Shown piece by piece: positions 7,470 through 16,497 of a stretch of DNA of 64,000 nucleotides. The notes below the pieces were generated by a model. That model searched no databases and had not been told where the DNA came from. It saw only the letters and a program-made list of their open reading frames with translations. This DNA comes from Clostridium sp. CAG:508 (GTDB lineage Bacteria; Bacillota; Clostridia; TANB77; CAG-508), in contig FR889109.1 in the NCBI GenBank assembly GCA_000435755.1, positions 88,612-152,611 of the forward strand, in the 5' to 3' direction. Within the stretch, counting starts at the first letter, position 1. Every line of letters begins with the position of its first letter. The position numbers and the translations under genes were made by a program.

Positions 7470-8621
7470 ATGAGAAAAAAGATTATATCTATTTTATTAA
7501 TATTAATTCTGTTGCAAATGACTTGTGTTAGTGTATTTGCAACTACACGATCAGACTTAAATAATGCAAAAAACAATTTGAGTACAGCAACAAAAAATAA
7601 AAAAGCAGTTACAGCTGAAAAAGAAACAATTTTGAATGAAATTGATGATTTGGAAGATGAAATTGCTGGTTACCAGGCTGAAATCACAGAATTAAATTCT
7701 AAAATAACTAAGATGGAGAAAAACATAAAAGAAAAAAATAAAGAAATTGAAAAGCTACAAGAAGAATATGAAGAAAAAAAACAATTACTAGCAGATAGAT
7801 TAGTTGCAATATATGAACAAGGAAGAATAACTTTTTTAGATGTTCTATTGGCATCAGATAATATATGGGATTATATATCTATGAGCTCAAAGGTTCAACA
7901 ATTAACAGATGCAGATAATGAGCAAATGGATAAAGTTGAGGCTCAAAAAAATGAAGTGGAAAGAGCCAAAAAAGCATTAGAAAAAGAAAAGAAAGAATTA
8001 GCAGAAAGCAAAAAGTCAGTACAAGATAAACAAGCAAAAGTTAAAGTTGCAAAGGACAAAAAAGAAGCTAAAGTAGCAAATTTAACCGCTGAACAGAAGA
8101 AATTGCAAACTCAAATTAATAACTATAATAAAGAAATTCAAAAATTAGAGGAAGAATTAGCTAAAGCGGCTAACGATTATAACAATTCATATACAGGAAA
8201 ATTTGTGGGAACATTAAGTTGGCCACTATCAAAATCATCACCAGGTTATAAAACTATTACATCATATTATGGCAATAGACAAGTACCAATTGCAGGAGCA
8301 ACATCAAATCATAGAGCAATAGACATTGGTGTACCTACAGGAACTCCAGTATTGTCAGCAGGTAATGGAATTGTAATTTCAACAGGATATAATAGTGCAA
8401 GAGGATACTTTGTAATAATCAAACATGCAGATAATTTATATACTTTGTATCAACATTTAAGTAAGATATTAGTATCAAGGGGACAAGCTGTTTCAACAGG
8501 AAAGACGATAGCTAAGAGTGGAAGTTCTGGTATAGGAACAGGACCACACTTGCATTTTGAAGTTCGTAAGAGTCAATATTATGGTAGTGAAGTTAACCCT
8601 CTTGACTATTGCCACTGGTAA
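7470..8621 (+). CDS. secreted coiled-coil M23 peptidoglycan hydrolase (EnvC/PcsB-like), copy 1
   Basis: A 383-residue exported protein: signal peptide at residues 1-25 ending VFATT, a long Lys/Glu-rich coiled coil (about 27-235), and a C-terminal LytM/M23 domain. The zinc ligands fit the family: His281 and Asp285 in HRAIDIG, and the HLH motif at 360-362. It should cut peptide cross-links in peptidoglycan. Its position 12 bases after ftsX, with a coiled coil like those of PcsB, CwlO and EnvC, suggests it is the hydrolase activated by FtsEX. The next gene is a paralogue. Confidence 0.88.
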   Translation: MRKKIISILLILILLQMTCVSVFATTRSDLNNAKNNLSTATKNKKAVTAEKETILNEIDDLEDEIAGYQAEITELNSKITKMEKNIKEKNKEIEKLQEEYEEKKQLLADRLVAIYEQGRITFLDVLLASDNIWDYISMSSKVQQLTDADNEQMDKVEAQKNEVERAKKALEKEKKELAESKKSVQDKQAKVKVAKDKKEAKVANLTAEQKKLQTQINNYNKEIQKLEEELAKAANDYNNSYTGKFVGTLSWPLSKSSPGYKTITSYYGNRQVPIAGATSNHRAIDIGVPTGTPVLSAGNGIVISTGYNSARGYFVIIKHADNLYTLYQHLSKILVSRGQAVSTGKTIAKSGSSGIGTGPHLHFEVRKSQYYGSEVNPLDYCHW

Positions 8622-8658
8622 AAAATAAATAGATAATTAGAGAAAGGAGAATGCGTAA

Positions 8659-9864
8659 ATGAAAGTTAACAAGTTTATAAGTATTCTCCTTATTTTTGTT
8701 TTTATAGTTAATATATCAATGTATTCATTAGCGACGAATGAAACTAACATACAAAATCAAGAAAATGAAATAGATATGAATACAGATAATATTAAAGAAT
8801 TAGACAACAAGAGAAATGAAATAAAAGAACAATTAGATGCAACAAATATTGAATTAGAGTATGTACAAACAGAAATATCAGGCACATTAATAAAAATTCA
8901 AGAATTAGATGATAAGATAAGAAAATATGAAAGTGAGAATAAAGAGCTAGCTAGTAAATTAGAAAATCTAGAGACATCGGTAAAGGAAACAACACAGAAG
9001 CTAGATGAAGTGACAAAAGATTATGAACAAAAAGAAAAACAATTAAGAAATAGATTAGTGGCTCTATATGAGGCTGGACCTATACTATATATAGATGTTT
9101 TGTTATCTTCAAAAACACTATCAGATTTCATATCAAGATATTATAAAATACTAGAAATTATGGAATATGATAATAAGCTAATTGAAACAGTAGAGCAAGA
9201 AAAAAAAGAGATAGAATTATCTAAACAAAAATTAGATAAAGAAACCGAAGAATATAGAACTTTAAAATTAAAAGCAGAACAGTCAGAAGTAATATGTAAA
9301 AATACAAAAACTTTGCAAGAAGCTTATATGACAAAGTTATCAAAAAATGAAAAAAAATTAAATGAAAAAATAACAAAATATAAAACAGAAACAATACAAA
9401 TAGAAACAAGAATTAGAGAAATAAGCATGGCGAATGGAGATTATTCTATTCAATATACTGGTGGAATTATGATTTGGCCAGTTGCAAAATCTGGAACAGT
9501 AATAACATCAGACTATGGCACAAGGCAACATCCAATTCAAGGTGTTACTAATTTCCATTTAGGAATAGATATAGGAAATGCTTATTATGGAACTCCGGCA
9601 GTTGCAGCTTTAGGAGGAGTGGTTACATATGCAGGAGAATTAGGCTCTTATGGAAATTGTGTTATAATACAACATGGAGACGGAATATCTACATTGTATG
9701 GACATGGACAAAAAGTTTTAACTCAAATTGGAGCACAAGTACAGCAAGGAGATGTAATAATGGAAATAGGTTCAACAGGTAATTCAACTGGACCACACTT
9801 ACACTTTGAAGTTAGAATAAATGGAGCAACAGTTGATCCATTAAATTATGTAAAAGCACCGTAA
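8659..9864 (+). CDS. secreted coiled-coil M23 peptidoglycan hydrolase, copy 2
   Basis: A 401-residue paralogue of the preceding protein with the same plan: signal peptide (about 1-25), coiled coil (about 30-255), M23 domain. The catalytic set is present: His300 and Asp304 in HLGIDIG, and HLH at 380-382. Both copies share a conserved hinge in the coiled coil, R-LVA-YE-G-I--DVLL-S--DFIS in this copy, which in PcsB-type proteins lies where FtsX docks. Overall identity is modest, so the duplication is not recent. Start follows AAAGGAG. Two hydrolases for one FtsEX pair is unusual enough to note. Confidence 0.87.
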   Translation: MKVNKFISILLIFVFIVNISMYSLATNETNIQNQENEIDMNTDNIKELDNKRNEIKEQLDATNIELEYVQTEISGTLIKIQELDDKIRKYESENKELASKLENLETSVKETTQKLDEVTKDYEQKEKQLRNRLVALYEAGPILYIDVLLSSKTLSDFISRYYKILEIMEYDNKLIETVEQEKKEIELSKQKLDKETEEYRTLKLKAEQSEVICKNTKTLQEAYMTKLSKNEKKLNEKITKYKTETIQIETRIREISMANGDYSIQYTGGIMIWPVAKSGTVITSDYGTRQHPIQGVTNFHLGIDIGNAYYGTPAVAALGGVVTYAGELGSYGNCVIIQHGDGISTLYGHGQKVLTQIGAQVQQGDVIMEIGSTGNSTGPHLHFEVRINGATVDPLNYVKAP

Positions 9865-9928
9865 ATAATAATATTTATAAAATTTATAAATATAATATAC
9901 AGATAGATTTAGAGAGGAATTTAATAAA

Positions 9929-11137
9929 ATGGAAAATAGAAATACACAGAGAATTTATAAAATGATTATGTTAGTATTGATAGTAATAATTGTTACATCT
10001 CTAGTAACAGCATTTACTACATATCAATATCTAAGCAATAATGGTATATCATATAGTAAAGTGAATACTACTTCATTAGAAGGATTGGAATATACCTTAT
10101 CACAATTTAGAAGTGAGTTAGAAAAAAAGTATATTGGAGAAATAAATGACGAAGAATTAATTGAAGGAGCTGTAAAAGGCTATGTAGATGCTTTAGGAGA
10201 TCCATATACAACATATTATACTAAAAAAGAAATGAAAACAATAATGGAAGAAACAAATGGAAACTTTGTTGGTATTGGCGTATACATGACTAAAGACTTA
10301 GAAAAAAATGCAATTTTAATAATTAAACCAATAGAAAATTCACCAGCAGAAAAAGCAGGAATATTACCGGGTGACCTTATTACTAAAGTGGATGATGTAG
10401 AATATACAGGAGATAAGCTAGAAGAGGCTTCTAATAAAATTAGAGGAGAAGAAGGAACGAAAGTAAAATTAGAAATATATAGAAATGGAGAAACTAAAAC
10501 ATTCGAACTTACCAGAACAAAAGTTGTAGTAAGCCATGTAACAACAAAAGTATTAAACAATGATATAGGATATATTGCAATATCAGATTTTGAAGGAGAA
10601 TGTGCAAGTGAATTTGAAACAAAATACAAACAACTTGAGAAACAAGGAATAAAGAAATTAATAATAGACATCAGAAATAATGGTGGTGGAATTGTAGACG
10701 AAGCACTTAAAATAGCAAATATGCTAGTTGATAAAGATTCTACATTACTAATAACAAAAGACAAAAGCGATAAAGAAGAGGTTACAAAAGCTACTGAAAA
10801 ACCAATAATAAATATACCGACAGTAGTGCTTGTAAATGAATACTCAGCAAGTGCTTCAGAGATTTTAGCAGGAGCATTAAAAGATAATGGAAAGGCTACA
10901 TTAGTAGGAACTAAAACATATGGAAAAGGAATAATTCAAGAATTGCACCAATTGTCAGATGGAAGTGGATTAAAAATAACAGTAAGTGAATACTATACAC
11001 CAAATCACAATGCAATTCACAAAATAGGAATAACACCAGATGTGGAAGTTGACTTATCAGAAGACGTAAAACAGCAAACAACAATACAAGAAAAAGATGA
11101 CAACCAACTACAAAAAGCAATAGAAATACTAAAATAA
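9929..11137 (+). CDS. S41 family C-terminal processing protease (CtpA/CtpB-like)
   Basis: A 402-residue membrane-anchored protease. One N-terminal helix (about 11-31) anchors it outside the cell, followed by an N-terminal cap, a PDZ domain (about 110-190) and the S41 catalytic domain. The Ser-Lys dyad is Ser308 in EYSASASEI and Lys333 in TYGKG, with the family spacing of 25 residues. These enzymes trim exported proteins from the C-terminus. It follows two secreted hydrolases and may control their level, as tail-specific proteases do for cell-wall enzymes elsewhere; that link is inference from gene order. Confidence 0.92.
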   Translation: MENRNTQRIYKMIMLVLIVIIVTSLVTAFTTYQYLSNNGISYSKVNTTSLEGLEYTLSQFRSELEKKYIGEINDEELIEGAVKGYVDALGDPYTTYYTKKEMKTIMEETNGNFVGIGVYMTKDLEKNAILIIKPIENSPAEKAGILPGDLITKVDDVEYTGDKLEEASNKIRGEEGTKVKLEIYRNGETKTFELTRTKVVVSHVTTKVLNNDIGYIAISDFEGECASEFETKYKQLEKQGIKKLIIDIRNNGGGIVDEALKIANMLVDKDSTLLITKDKSDKEEVTKATEKPIINIPTVVLVNEYSASASEILAGALKDNGKATLVGTKTYGKGIIQELHQLSDGSGLKITVSEYYTPNHNAIHKIGITPDVEVDLSEDVKQQTTIQEKDDNQLQKAIEILK

Positions 11138-11149
11138 AGGCAGATTTGT

Positions 11150-11192
11150 GAACTGGGCGAAAAATCACTATTTATGATTTTTCACCTAGTTC
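11150..11192 (+). terminator. long hairpin after the S41 protease gene
   Basis: GAACTGGGCGAAAAATCA (11150-11167) pairs with TGATTTTTCACCTAGTTC (11175-11192), with one C-A mismatch and one G-T pair. No long T run follows, so it may be a weak terminator or an RNA-stabilising end. The next 60 bases hold no gene. Confidence 0.5.
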
Positions 11193-11255
11193 AAGGATCT
11201 TTCTCAAAATTTTTAAAAAATTACAAAAAATATTAAAAAAATTTTAAAATATGTA

Positions 11256-11284
11256 TTGACAATTATAATTAAATTTAGTATACT
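11256..11284 (+). promoter_or_regulatory. promoter of the tRNA operon
   Basis: A consensus TTGACA (11256-11261) and TATACT (11279-11284) with 17-base spacing, about 18 bases before tRNA-Val. Confidence 0.75.
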
Positions 11285-11302
11285 AAACAAGTCAGCAGAA
11301 AT

Positions 11303-11378
11303 GGGCGCATAGCTCAGCTGGGAGAGCATCTGCCTTACAAGCAGGAGGTCATAGGTTCGATCCCTATTGCGCCCACCA
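11303..11378 (+). tRNA. tRNA-Val (anticodon TAC)
   Basis: A complete cloverleaf: acceptor GGGCGCA with TGCGCCC, anticodon loop CTTACAA, T-loop GGTTCGATCC, and an encoded CCA end. It is the first of three tRNAs in one unit. Confidence 0.97.
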
Positions 11379-11418
11379 TTTCTTAATTTAATATTAAGTA
11401 AATTTGAAAATAATTTAC

Positions 11419-11495
11419 GGCCTGGTAGTTCAGTTGGTTAGAACGCTAGCCTGTCACGCTAGAGGTCGACGGTTCGAGCCCGTTCCAGGTCGCCA
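11419..11495 (+). tRNA. tRNA-Asp (anticodon GTC)
   Basis: Acceptor GGCCTGG pairs with CCAGGTC (one G-T pair). The anticodon loop is CTGTCAC, the T-arm contains GGTTCGAGCC, and CCA is encoded. Confidence 0.97.
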
Positions 11496-11510
11496 TTTTT
11501 TTATCTATAT

Positions 11511-11586
11511 GCCTCGATAGCTCAGTTGGTAGAGCAAGGGACTGAAAATCCCTGTGTCACTGGTTCGATTCCAGTTCGAGGCACCA
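11511..11586 (+). tRNA. tRNA-Phe (anticodon GAA)
   Basis: Acceptor GCCTCGA pairs with TCGAGGC. The anticodon loop is CTGAAAA on a GGGA/TCCC stem, and CCA is encoded. The operon terminator follows 8 bases later. Confidence 0.97.
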
Positions 11587-11593
11587 ATTCTCA

Positions 11594-11629
11594 CAGTAGT
11601 AAAGTTTGTCAACTTTACTACTGTTTTTT
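11594..11629 (+). terminator. terminator of the tRNA operon
   Basis: CAGTAGTAAAGTT (11594-11606) pairs perfectly with AACTTTACTACTG (11611-11623) around TGTC, followed by six T. Confidence 0.9.
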
Positions 11630-11688
11630 ATTGACTTATACTCTAAATTAGTATATCCTATAATCATAAAATATAAAGGAGGGCACGT

Positions 11689-13713
11689 ATGAAAAGAGGA
11701 GTAAAAGCACTTATTGTAATATTAATTATTGCAATAATAATTGCCGTAATAACTATTGTATGTAACAAAGATGATACAGAGTTGAAAACAGTAAAATCAA
11801 AACAAGAATTGTTAAAAATATATGAAGGAGATAATTCAGATTTACAAGAACTGTTGGCTCGAATTTTCTGTATGCCATTTTCAATGTTTTATCATAATTA
11901 TGATGTTATTGAAAAAGTAGATAATACTTGGAGTATAGGAATAGATTCGGTAGGAAGTACAGAAAGCTCAAGTTCTAGTTCAAATACTAAAGATTATTCT
12001 ACAACAAATATTCAAGTTGAAAATGTAGACGAAGCTGATATTGTAAAAACTGATGGAGACTATATTTATTCAATATCTGAGGATAATGTAATAATAACAG
12101 ATGCAAAAGATCCAAAACAGCCTAAAGTAGTAGCAACTATACAATCGGAAGATGATGATATACCAGAAGATATAATTCTATATAAAGATAAATTGGTTGT
12201 AATATCAACTAAGGGCAATCAAACACAAAGATATTATTATAACAATAGAATGAATACGGTTGTGAAAATATATAACATTACATCAAGAGAAAAGCCAATG
12301 TTAACTAAAAGTTACGAAATGTATGAACCATATTACACATCAAGATGTATAGACAATGTTTTATATGTAATTTCATCTGGCAATTTAAGAAAAGAAGATG
12401 ACAAAATTGTTGTAGGATACAATGAAGACAATATGGAAAAAGAGATGTCTATTGATAAAATTAAATACTTAAAAGATGTGAAAACTACAAAACAAACTCT
12501 AATATCAACAGTTGACTTAAACAATGAAACAGCAGATATAAAGCTAGATTCATATTTAATGAATATATCAAATGCCTACGTATCTGAAAATGCAATATAT
12601 TTATTAAATCAAAAATATAATAATGACTCAAAAATACCTATAAAATTATTATTTGGATTTAAAGGTGTATTTGGCTTAGAAGACTATTATGAAATGGACT
12701 CAGAAAGCGGATACTACACAGAAATATATAAATTTGATATAAAGGAAAATGTAGAATATAAAGCAAAAACAAAAGTAAAAGGAAAAACAATAAATCAATA
12801 TTCTTTAGACGAAAAAGATAATCACTTAAGAATAGCTTTATATGACAATGATGGCTCAAGAGTAGCAATATTTGACGAAGATCTAAAACAAATAGGAATA
12901 TCAGACAATGTCGCAAAAGGCGAAAAAATGTATTCTTCAAGATTTATAGGAGATAAAGTTTATTTCGTAACATATAAAACTATGGACCCACTATTTGTAA
13001 TGGATTTAAGTAATGAAACAAAACCAAAGGTATTAGGAAAACTAAAAATACCAGGTTATAGTACATATTTACATCCTTATGATGAGAACCATATAATTGG
13101 AATTGGAATGGAAACAAAAGAAATTATAAATAGAAATTCAAATGGAAAAGTAATTTCTACAACAGCTAAAGTAGTTGGAATGAAAATGGCCCTATTTGAT
13201 GTTTCAAATGTAAATTCACCAGTTCAAATTTCAAGTGTAGTAATAGGAGACAGCAGAACAACATCAGCAATATTAACAAATCCAAAAGCGTTATTGTTTT
13301 CAAAAGAAAAATCTCTAATTGCAATACCTGTAAATAACTATAGTCAAGATTTCGAAGTAACTTCATCAAATAATTATGAAACTATGATAAACAATTATAC
13401 AAAATACAGTAAGCCATATAATGCGGAAGGATACTTTGTATATAACATAAATGTACAAGATGGCTTTAAATTAAAAGGTGTTATAACACATGAAAAAACA
13501 AATGCTACTTATTATTACAGCAACAGTAAATTACTAAGAGGACTATATATAGACAATAATCTATATACAGTGTCAGAAACAATGATAAAAGTAAATGAAC
13601 TAGATAGCTTAAAAGCAGTAGGTGAATTAAAACTTAAAAACATAGAAAATGTAGATAGTTCAGTAAGAGAACAAAGCAATAATGTAATTAATGCTATTGA
13701 AGGAGGAATGTAA
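11689..13713 (+). CDS. membrane-anchored beta-propeller domain protein
   Basis: A 674-residue protein with one N-terminal membrane helix (about 5-27) and a large extracellular part. The core pattern, VENVDEADIVKTDGDYIYSI near residue 110, followed by repeats such as VVISTKGNQ and LYVISSGN, matches the secreted 'beta propeller domain' family (PF09826-like) of Bacillota. A short Ser-rich stretch (about 85-103) links the anchor to the propeller. No enzyme motif is seen; a scaffold or binding role on the cell surface is the safest guess. AAAGGAGG lies before the start. A DUF4190-like gene follows 2 bases after the stop. Confidence 0.8.
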   Translation: MKRGVKALIVILIIAIIIAVITIVCNKDDTELKTVKSKQELLKIYEGDNSDLQELLARIFCMPFSMFYHNYDVIEKVDNTWSIGIDSVGSTESSSSSSNTKDYSTTNIQVENVDEADIVKTDGDYIYSISEDNVIITDAKDPKQPKVVATIQSEDDDIPEDIILYKDKLVVISTKGNQTQRYYYNNRMNTVVKIYNITSREKPMLTKSYEMYEPYYTSRCIDNVLYVISSGNLRKEDDKIVVGYNEDNMEKEMSIDKIKYLKDVKTTKQTLISTVDLNNETADIKLDSYLMNISNAYVSENAIYLLNQKYNNDSKIPIKLLFGFKGVFGLEDYYEMDSESGYYTEIYKFDIKENVEYKAKTKVKGKTINQYSLDEKDNHLRIALYDNDGSRVAIFDEDLKQIGISDNVAKGEKMYSSRFIGDKVYFVTYKTMDPLFVMDLSNETKPKVLGKLKIPGYSTYLHPYDENHIIGIGMETKEIINRNSNGKVISTTAKVVGMKMALFDVSNVNSPVQISSVVIGDSRTTSAILTNPKALLFSKEKSLIAIPVNNYSQDFEVTSSNNYETMINNYTKYSKPYNAEGYFVYNINVQDGFKLKGVITHEKTNATYYYSNSKLLRGLYIDNNLYTVSETMIKVNELDSLKAVGELKLKNIENVDSSVREQSNNVINAIEGGM

Positions 13714-13715
13714 AT

Positions 13716-13973
13716 ATGGAAGAAAATAATAAAAATAAATCTGCAATGGGAATAGCGGGATTTGTACTAGGAATAATCTCAACACTTTCAACACTATTTT
13801 GGTATATAACATTACCAACAGGAGTATTAGCAATTATATTTGGTGCTAAATCATCAAAGAAAACAGGAAGTAAATTAGGAAAAGCGGGAATGATATTAGG
13901 AATCGTAGGACTATCAATATTTGCATTCATATATATAAGCTTAGTAATGCTTATTACTCTTAGCAACTTATAA
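13716..13973 (+). CDS. DUF4190-like small membrane protein
   Basis: An 85-residue protein with two hydrophobic segments (about 10-45 and 58-83). The central GAKSSKKTGSKLGKAGMILG loop is typical of DUF4190 proteins, whose function is unknown. Its ribosome site GGAGG lies within the last codons of the beta-propeller gene, so the two are probably translated together. The hairpin at 13991 follows and also overlaps the dapF start. Confidence 0.75.
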   Translation: MEENNKNKSAMGIAGFVLGIISTLSTLFWYITLPTGVLAIIFGAKSSKKTGSKLGKAGMILGIVGLSIFAFIYISLVMLITLSNL

Positions 13974-13990
13974 TCATAACAAAAATTAAA

Positions 13991-14035
13991 CATCATAAAA
14001 TGTAATGGGAGGATTTACATTTTATGATGTTTTTT
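13991..14035 (+). terminator. terminator-like hairpin enclosing the dapF ribosome site
   Basis: CATCATAAAATGTAA (13991-14005) pairs perfectly over 15 bases with TTACATTTTATGATG (14015-14029), followed by TTTTTT. The loop TGGGAGGAT holds the ribosome site of dapF, and the dapF ATG (14024) is in the 3' arm. The T run codes for Phe residues 3 and 4. Confidence 0.75.
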
Positions 14036-14869
14036 AAAATGCAAGGATTAGGAAATGACTATGTGTATATAGACTGCATAAATGGAAAAGAACCAATAGA
14101 TATAAAGAATTTGACAAACAGATTGAGTAATAGACATTTTGGAGTTGGCTCTGATGGATTAATATTATTATGCAAAAGTAAAGTTGCAGACTTAAAAATG
14201 AGAATGTTTAATAGTGACGGAAGTGAAGCACAAATGTGTGGAAATGGTATAAGGTGTGTGGCTAAACTTGCATATGAATTAGGATTAATATGTGAAGAAA
14301 TAACTACAATAGAAACATTATCAGGAATAAAAACTTTAAAACTAAATATAGTAAATGGAAAAGTAAAAACAGTGGAAGTCGATATGGGAGCACCAATTTT
14401 AGAAGCTACCAAAATTCCAGTTTCCTCAAGTGCTAAAATAGAAGATAAAAAAGTAAAAGCGGAGGTTAAAGTAAAAAATAAAAAAATTGAACTGACATGT
14501 GTATCAATGGGAAATCCACATGCTGTTACATTTGTAAATGATATAAAAAATTTCAAAGTAGCAGAATATGGACCTATTTTAGAAAATGCTGATATATTTC
14601 CTGAGAAAGCCAATATTGAATTTGTAGAGGTAGTAGATAAAAATAATATAAAAATGAGAGTATGGGAAAGAGGTTCAGGAGAAACTTTGGCATGTGGAAC
14701 AGGAGCTTGTAGTTCAGTGGTTGCTAGTAGCCTAAATGGATACACAGACAGAAAAGTTAATGTTCAATTATTAGGTGGAAACTTAGAAATTGAATGGAAG
14801 CCAAATAATCATGTGCATATGACAGGACCAGCTGTAACTGTATTTAAAGGAGAGTGGATCGATGAATAG
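14024..14869 (+). CDS. dapF: diaminopimelate epimerase
   Basis: A 281-residue PLP-independent racemase that converts LL-diaminopimelate to the meso form for peptidoglycan and lysine. The two catalytic cysteines are seen as Cys72 in QMCGNGIRC and Cys224 in LACGTGACS. The N-terminal MQGLGNDYVYID motif fits the family. Start is 14024, with GGGAGGA 10 bases upstream; this site and the start codon lie inside a perfect hairpin. The last codons overlap dapL (ATGAATAG), so the two are coupled. With dapL and asd in the window, this supports the aminotransferase variant of the DAP pathway. Confidence 0.96.
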   Translation: MMFFKMQGLGNDYVYIDCINGKEPIDIKNLTNRLSNRHFGVGSDGLILLCKSKVADLKMRMFNSDGSEAQMCGNGIRCVAKLAYELGLICEEITTIETLSGIKTLKLNIVNGKVKTVEVDMGAPILEATKIPVSSSAKIEDKKVKAEVKVKNKKIELTCVSMGNPHAVTFVNDIKNFKVAEYGPILENADIFPEKANIEFVEVVDKNNIKMRVWERGSGETLACGTGACSSVVASSLNGYTDRKVNVQLLGGNLEIEWKPNNHVHMTGPAVTVFKGEWIDE

Positions 14870-16092
14870 AGTAAATGAAAACTTTTTGAAACTTCAAAAT
14901 AATTATTTGTTTTCTACAGTTGCAGAAAAGGTAGAAAAATATAAACAGGAAAATCCAGAGAAAAAGGTTATAAATTTAGGAGTTGGAGATGTGACTTTAC
15001 CTTTGCCAAAAGCTGTTGTAGAAGCTATGAAAAAGGCTTGCGATGAAATGCAGAACAAGGAAACATTTAGAGGATATGGGCCAGAACTTGGATATGATTT
15101 TTTGAAAAAGAAAATTCTAGAAGAAGATTATCTATCTAAAGGCATTGAGTTTGAACTAGATGAAATATTTATATCAGATGGTATAAATAGTGATATAGGG
15201 AATATCAACGACATATTTGATATAAATAATAAAGTAGCTATTCAAGATCCGGTATACCCAGCATATTTAGATGCTAATGTTATTGCAGGGAGAAGCGGAG
15301 AATTACATATAACTAACTATGAAAATATAATATATTTGGTAACAAATAGTACAAATGATTTTGTACCAGAGATTCCTAAAACTAAAGTAGATTTAATATA
15401 TTTGTGCTATCCTAATAACCCTACTGGTATGGCGCTTACAAAAGAACAATTACAAGAATGGGTACAATATGCAAAACAAAATAAATCAGTTATATTATTT
15501 GATGCAGCTTATGAAGCATATATAACAGAAGAAAAAATTCCACATTCGATTTATGAAATTGAAGGAGCAAAAGAGGTAGCTATTGAATTTAAAAGTTTCT
15601 CAAAAACAGCGGGATTTGCAGGAGTTCGTTGCAGTTATACAATAGTGCCAAAAGTTTTAAAGGGATATACAAGCAATAATCTAGAGGTTTCAATAAATAA
15701 TTTATGGACTAGAAGACAATATACTAAGTTTAATGGAGAATCATATATCACACAAAGAGGTGCAGAAGCAACATATTTACCAGAAGCTAAAAGAGATATA
15801 GAATCCAACATACAATATTATTTAAAAAATGCAAAGACAATTAAACAAGGATTAGAAGATGCTGGATTTGAGGCGTATGGTGGAGTAAACTCACCATATG
15901 TGTGGCTAAAGGTTCCAAATGCAAAAACATCATGGCAATTTTTTGATGAATTACTAGAAAATATTGGAATAGTTGGAATACCACGGAAGTGGATTTGGAC
16001 CAAGTGGAGAAGGATATTTTAGATTAACTGGCTTTGGAGATTATCAAGAAAGCCTAGAAGCAATAGAAAGACTGAAAGAGTATAAAACTTGA
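14862..16092 (+). pseudogene. dapL: LL-diaminopimelate aminotransferase, single-base frameshift
   Basis: A fold-type I PLP enzyme that makes LL-diaminopimelate from tetrahydrodipicolinate in one step. The first 374 residues are intact, with NENFLKLQNNYLF at the start, PNNPTG near 184, and the PLP lysine Lys248 in SFSKTAG. After GIP the frame reads out of register and stops at 16022. Removing one C near 15984 restores [18 protein letters not shown] and a natural C-terminus, giving 409 residues, the normal length. No other damage is seen, so a sequencing or assembly error is as likely as a true mutation. The lost part includes an Arg that binds the substrate carboxylate in aminotransferases, so a real frameshift would probably kill activity. 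It overlaps dapF by 8 bases. Confidence 0.88.
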
Positions 16093-16117
16093 AACATTAA
16101 GTATTGGGTGGTATAAT
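16089..16117 (+). promoter_or_regulatory. promoter of the 89-residue orphan gene
   Basis: TTGAAA (16089-16094) and TATAAT (16112-16117) are separated by 17 bases. The -35 box overlaps the restored dapL stop codon. Confidence 0.6.
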
Positions 16118-16162
16118 ATATAACATAAGGAGAAATCCTAAAAATAAAAAGGAGTCAAGAAT

Positions 16163-16432
16163 ATGTGCACAATATCACACGGCAGGAATTTGAACAAGAT
16201 GTATGGAGAGGGTGCAAAACAAAAAGACCAAGAGAAACCTTTAAGATTAGATGGAAAATTGGACAATATCTACGAAATTGAAGGATATCGGATTCGGAGA
16301 TATGTGGACAATGAAGGCCAGGTAGCTATTATCCTTGTTAAAAGAATTGGGACTAAAAGAGTATATAATCCCGAAAGAAAAGTGACACTTGATGTAGAAT
16401 ACCCCTCTATGTATGTTCCTAAATTACGATAA
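16163..16432 (+). CDS. small hypothetical protein, own transcription unit
   Basis: An 89-residue soluble, basic protein (many Lys and Arg) that I do not recognise. There is no signal peptide or membrane segment. The middle part, about residues 36-60, alternates hydrophobic and charged residues (YEIEGYRIRRY, then VAIILVKRIG), suggesting a small beta-rich fold. AAAAGGAG lies 8 bases before the ATG. It has its own promoter and terminator. It uses several CGG and CGA arginine codons, rare in neighbouring genes, which hints at a different history. A regulator or RNA-binding role would be a guess only. Confidence 0.6.
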   Translation: MCTISHGRNLNKMYGEGAKQKDQEKPLRLDGKLDNIYEIEGYRIRRYVDNEGQVAIILVKRIGTKRVYNPERKVTLDVEYPSMYVPKLR

Positions 16433-16438
16433 CTCCTT

Positions 16439-16471
16439 ACAGGTGTGGATTATATTTCTGCACCTGTTTTA
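16439..16471 (+). terminator. terminator after the 89-residue gene
   Basis: ACAGGTG (16439-16445) pairs with CACCTGT (16461-16467), followed by TTTAAAATTT. The stem is short, so strength is moderate. Confidence 0.55.
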
Positions 16472-16497
16472 AAATTTAATAAAATAACACTAAACTC

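Noticed and set aside
6899..7576. Antisense open frame over ftsX
   Set aside because: Hydrophobic by reversal of a membrane-protein gene, with no start signals.
11631..11664. TTGACT/TATAAT as promoter of the beta-propeller gene
   Set aside because: The spacing is 22 bases; the -10 box may be real but the pair is not convincing.
14059..14745. Antisense open frame over dapF
   Set aside because: Opposite a clear conserved gene, no ribosome site, low-complexity composition.
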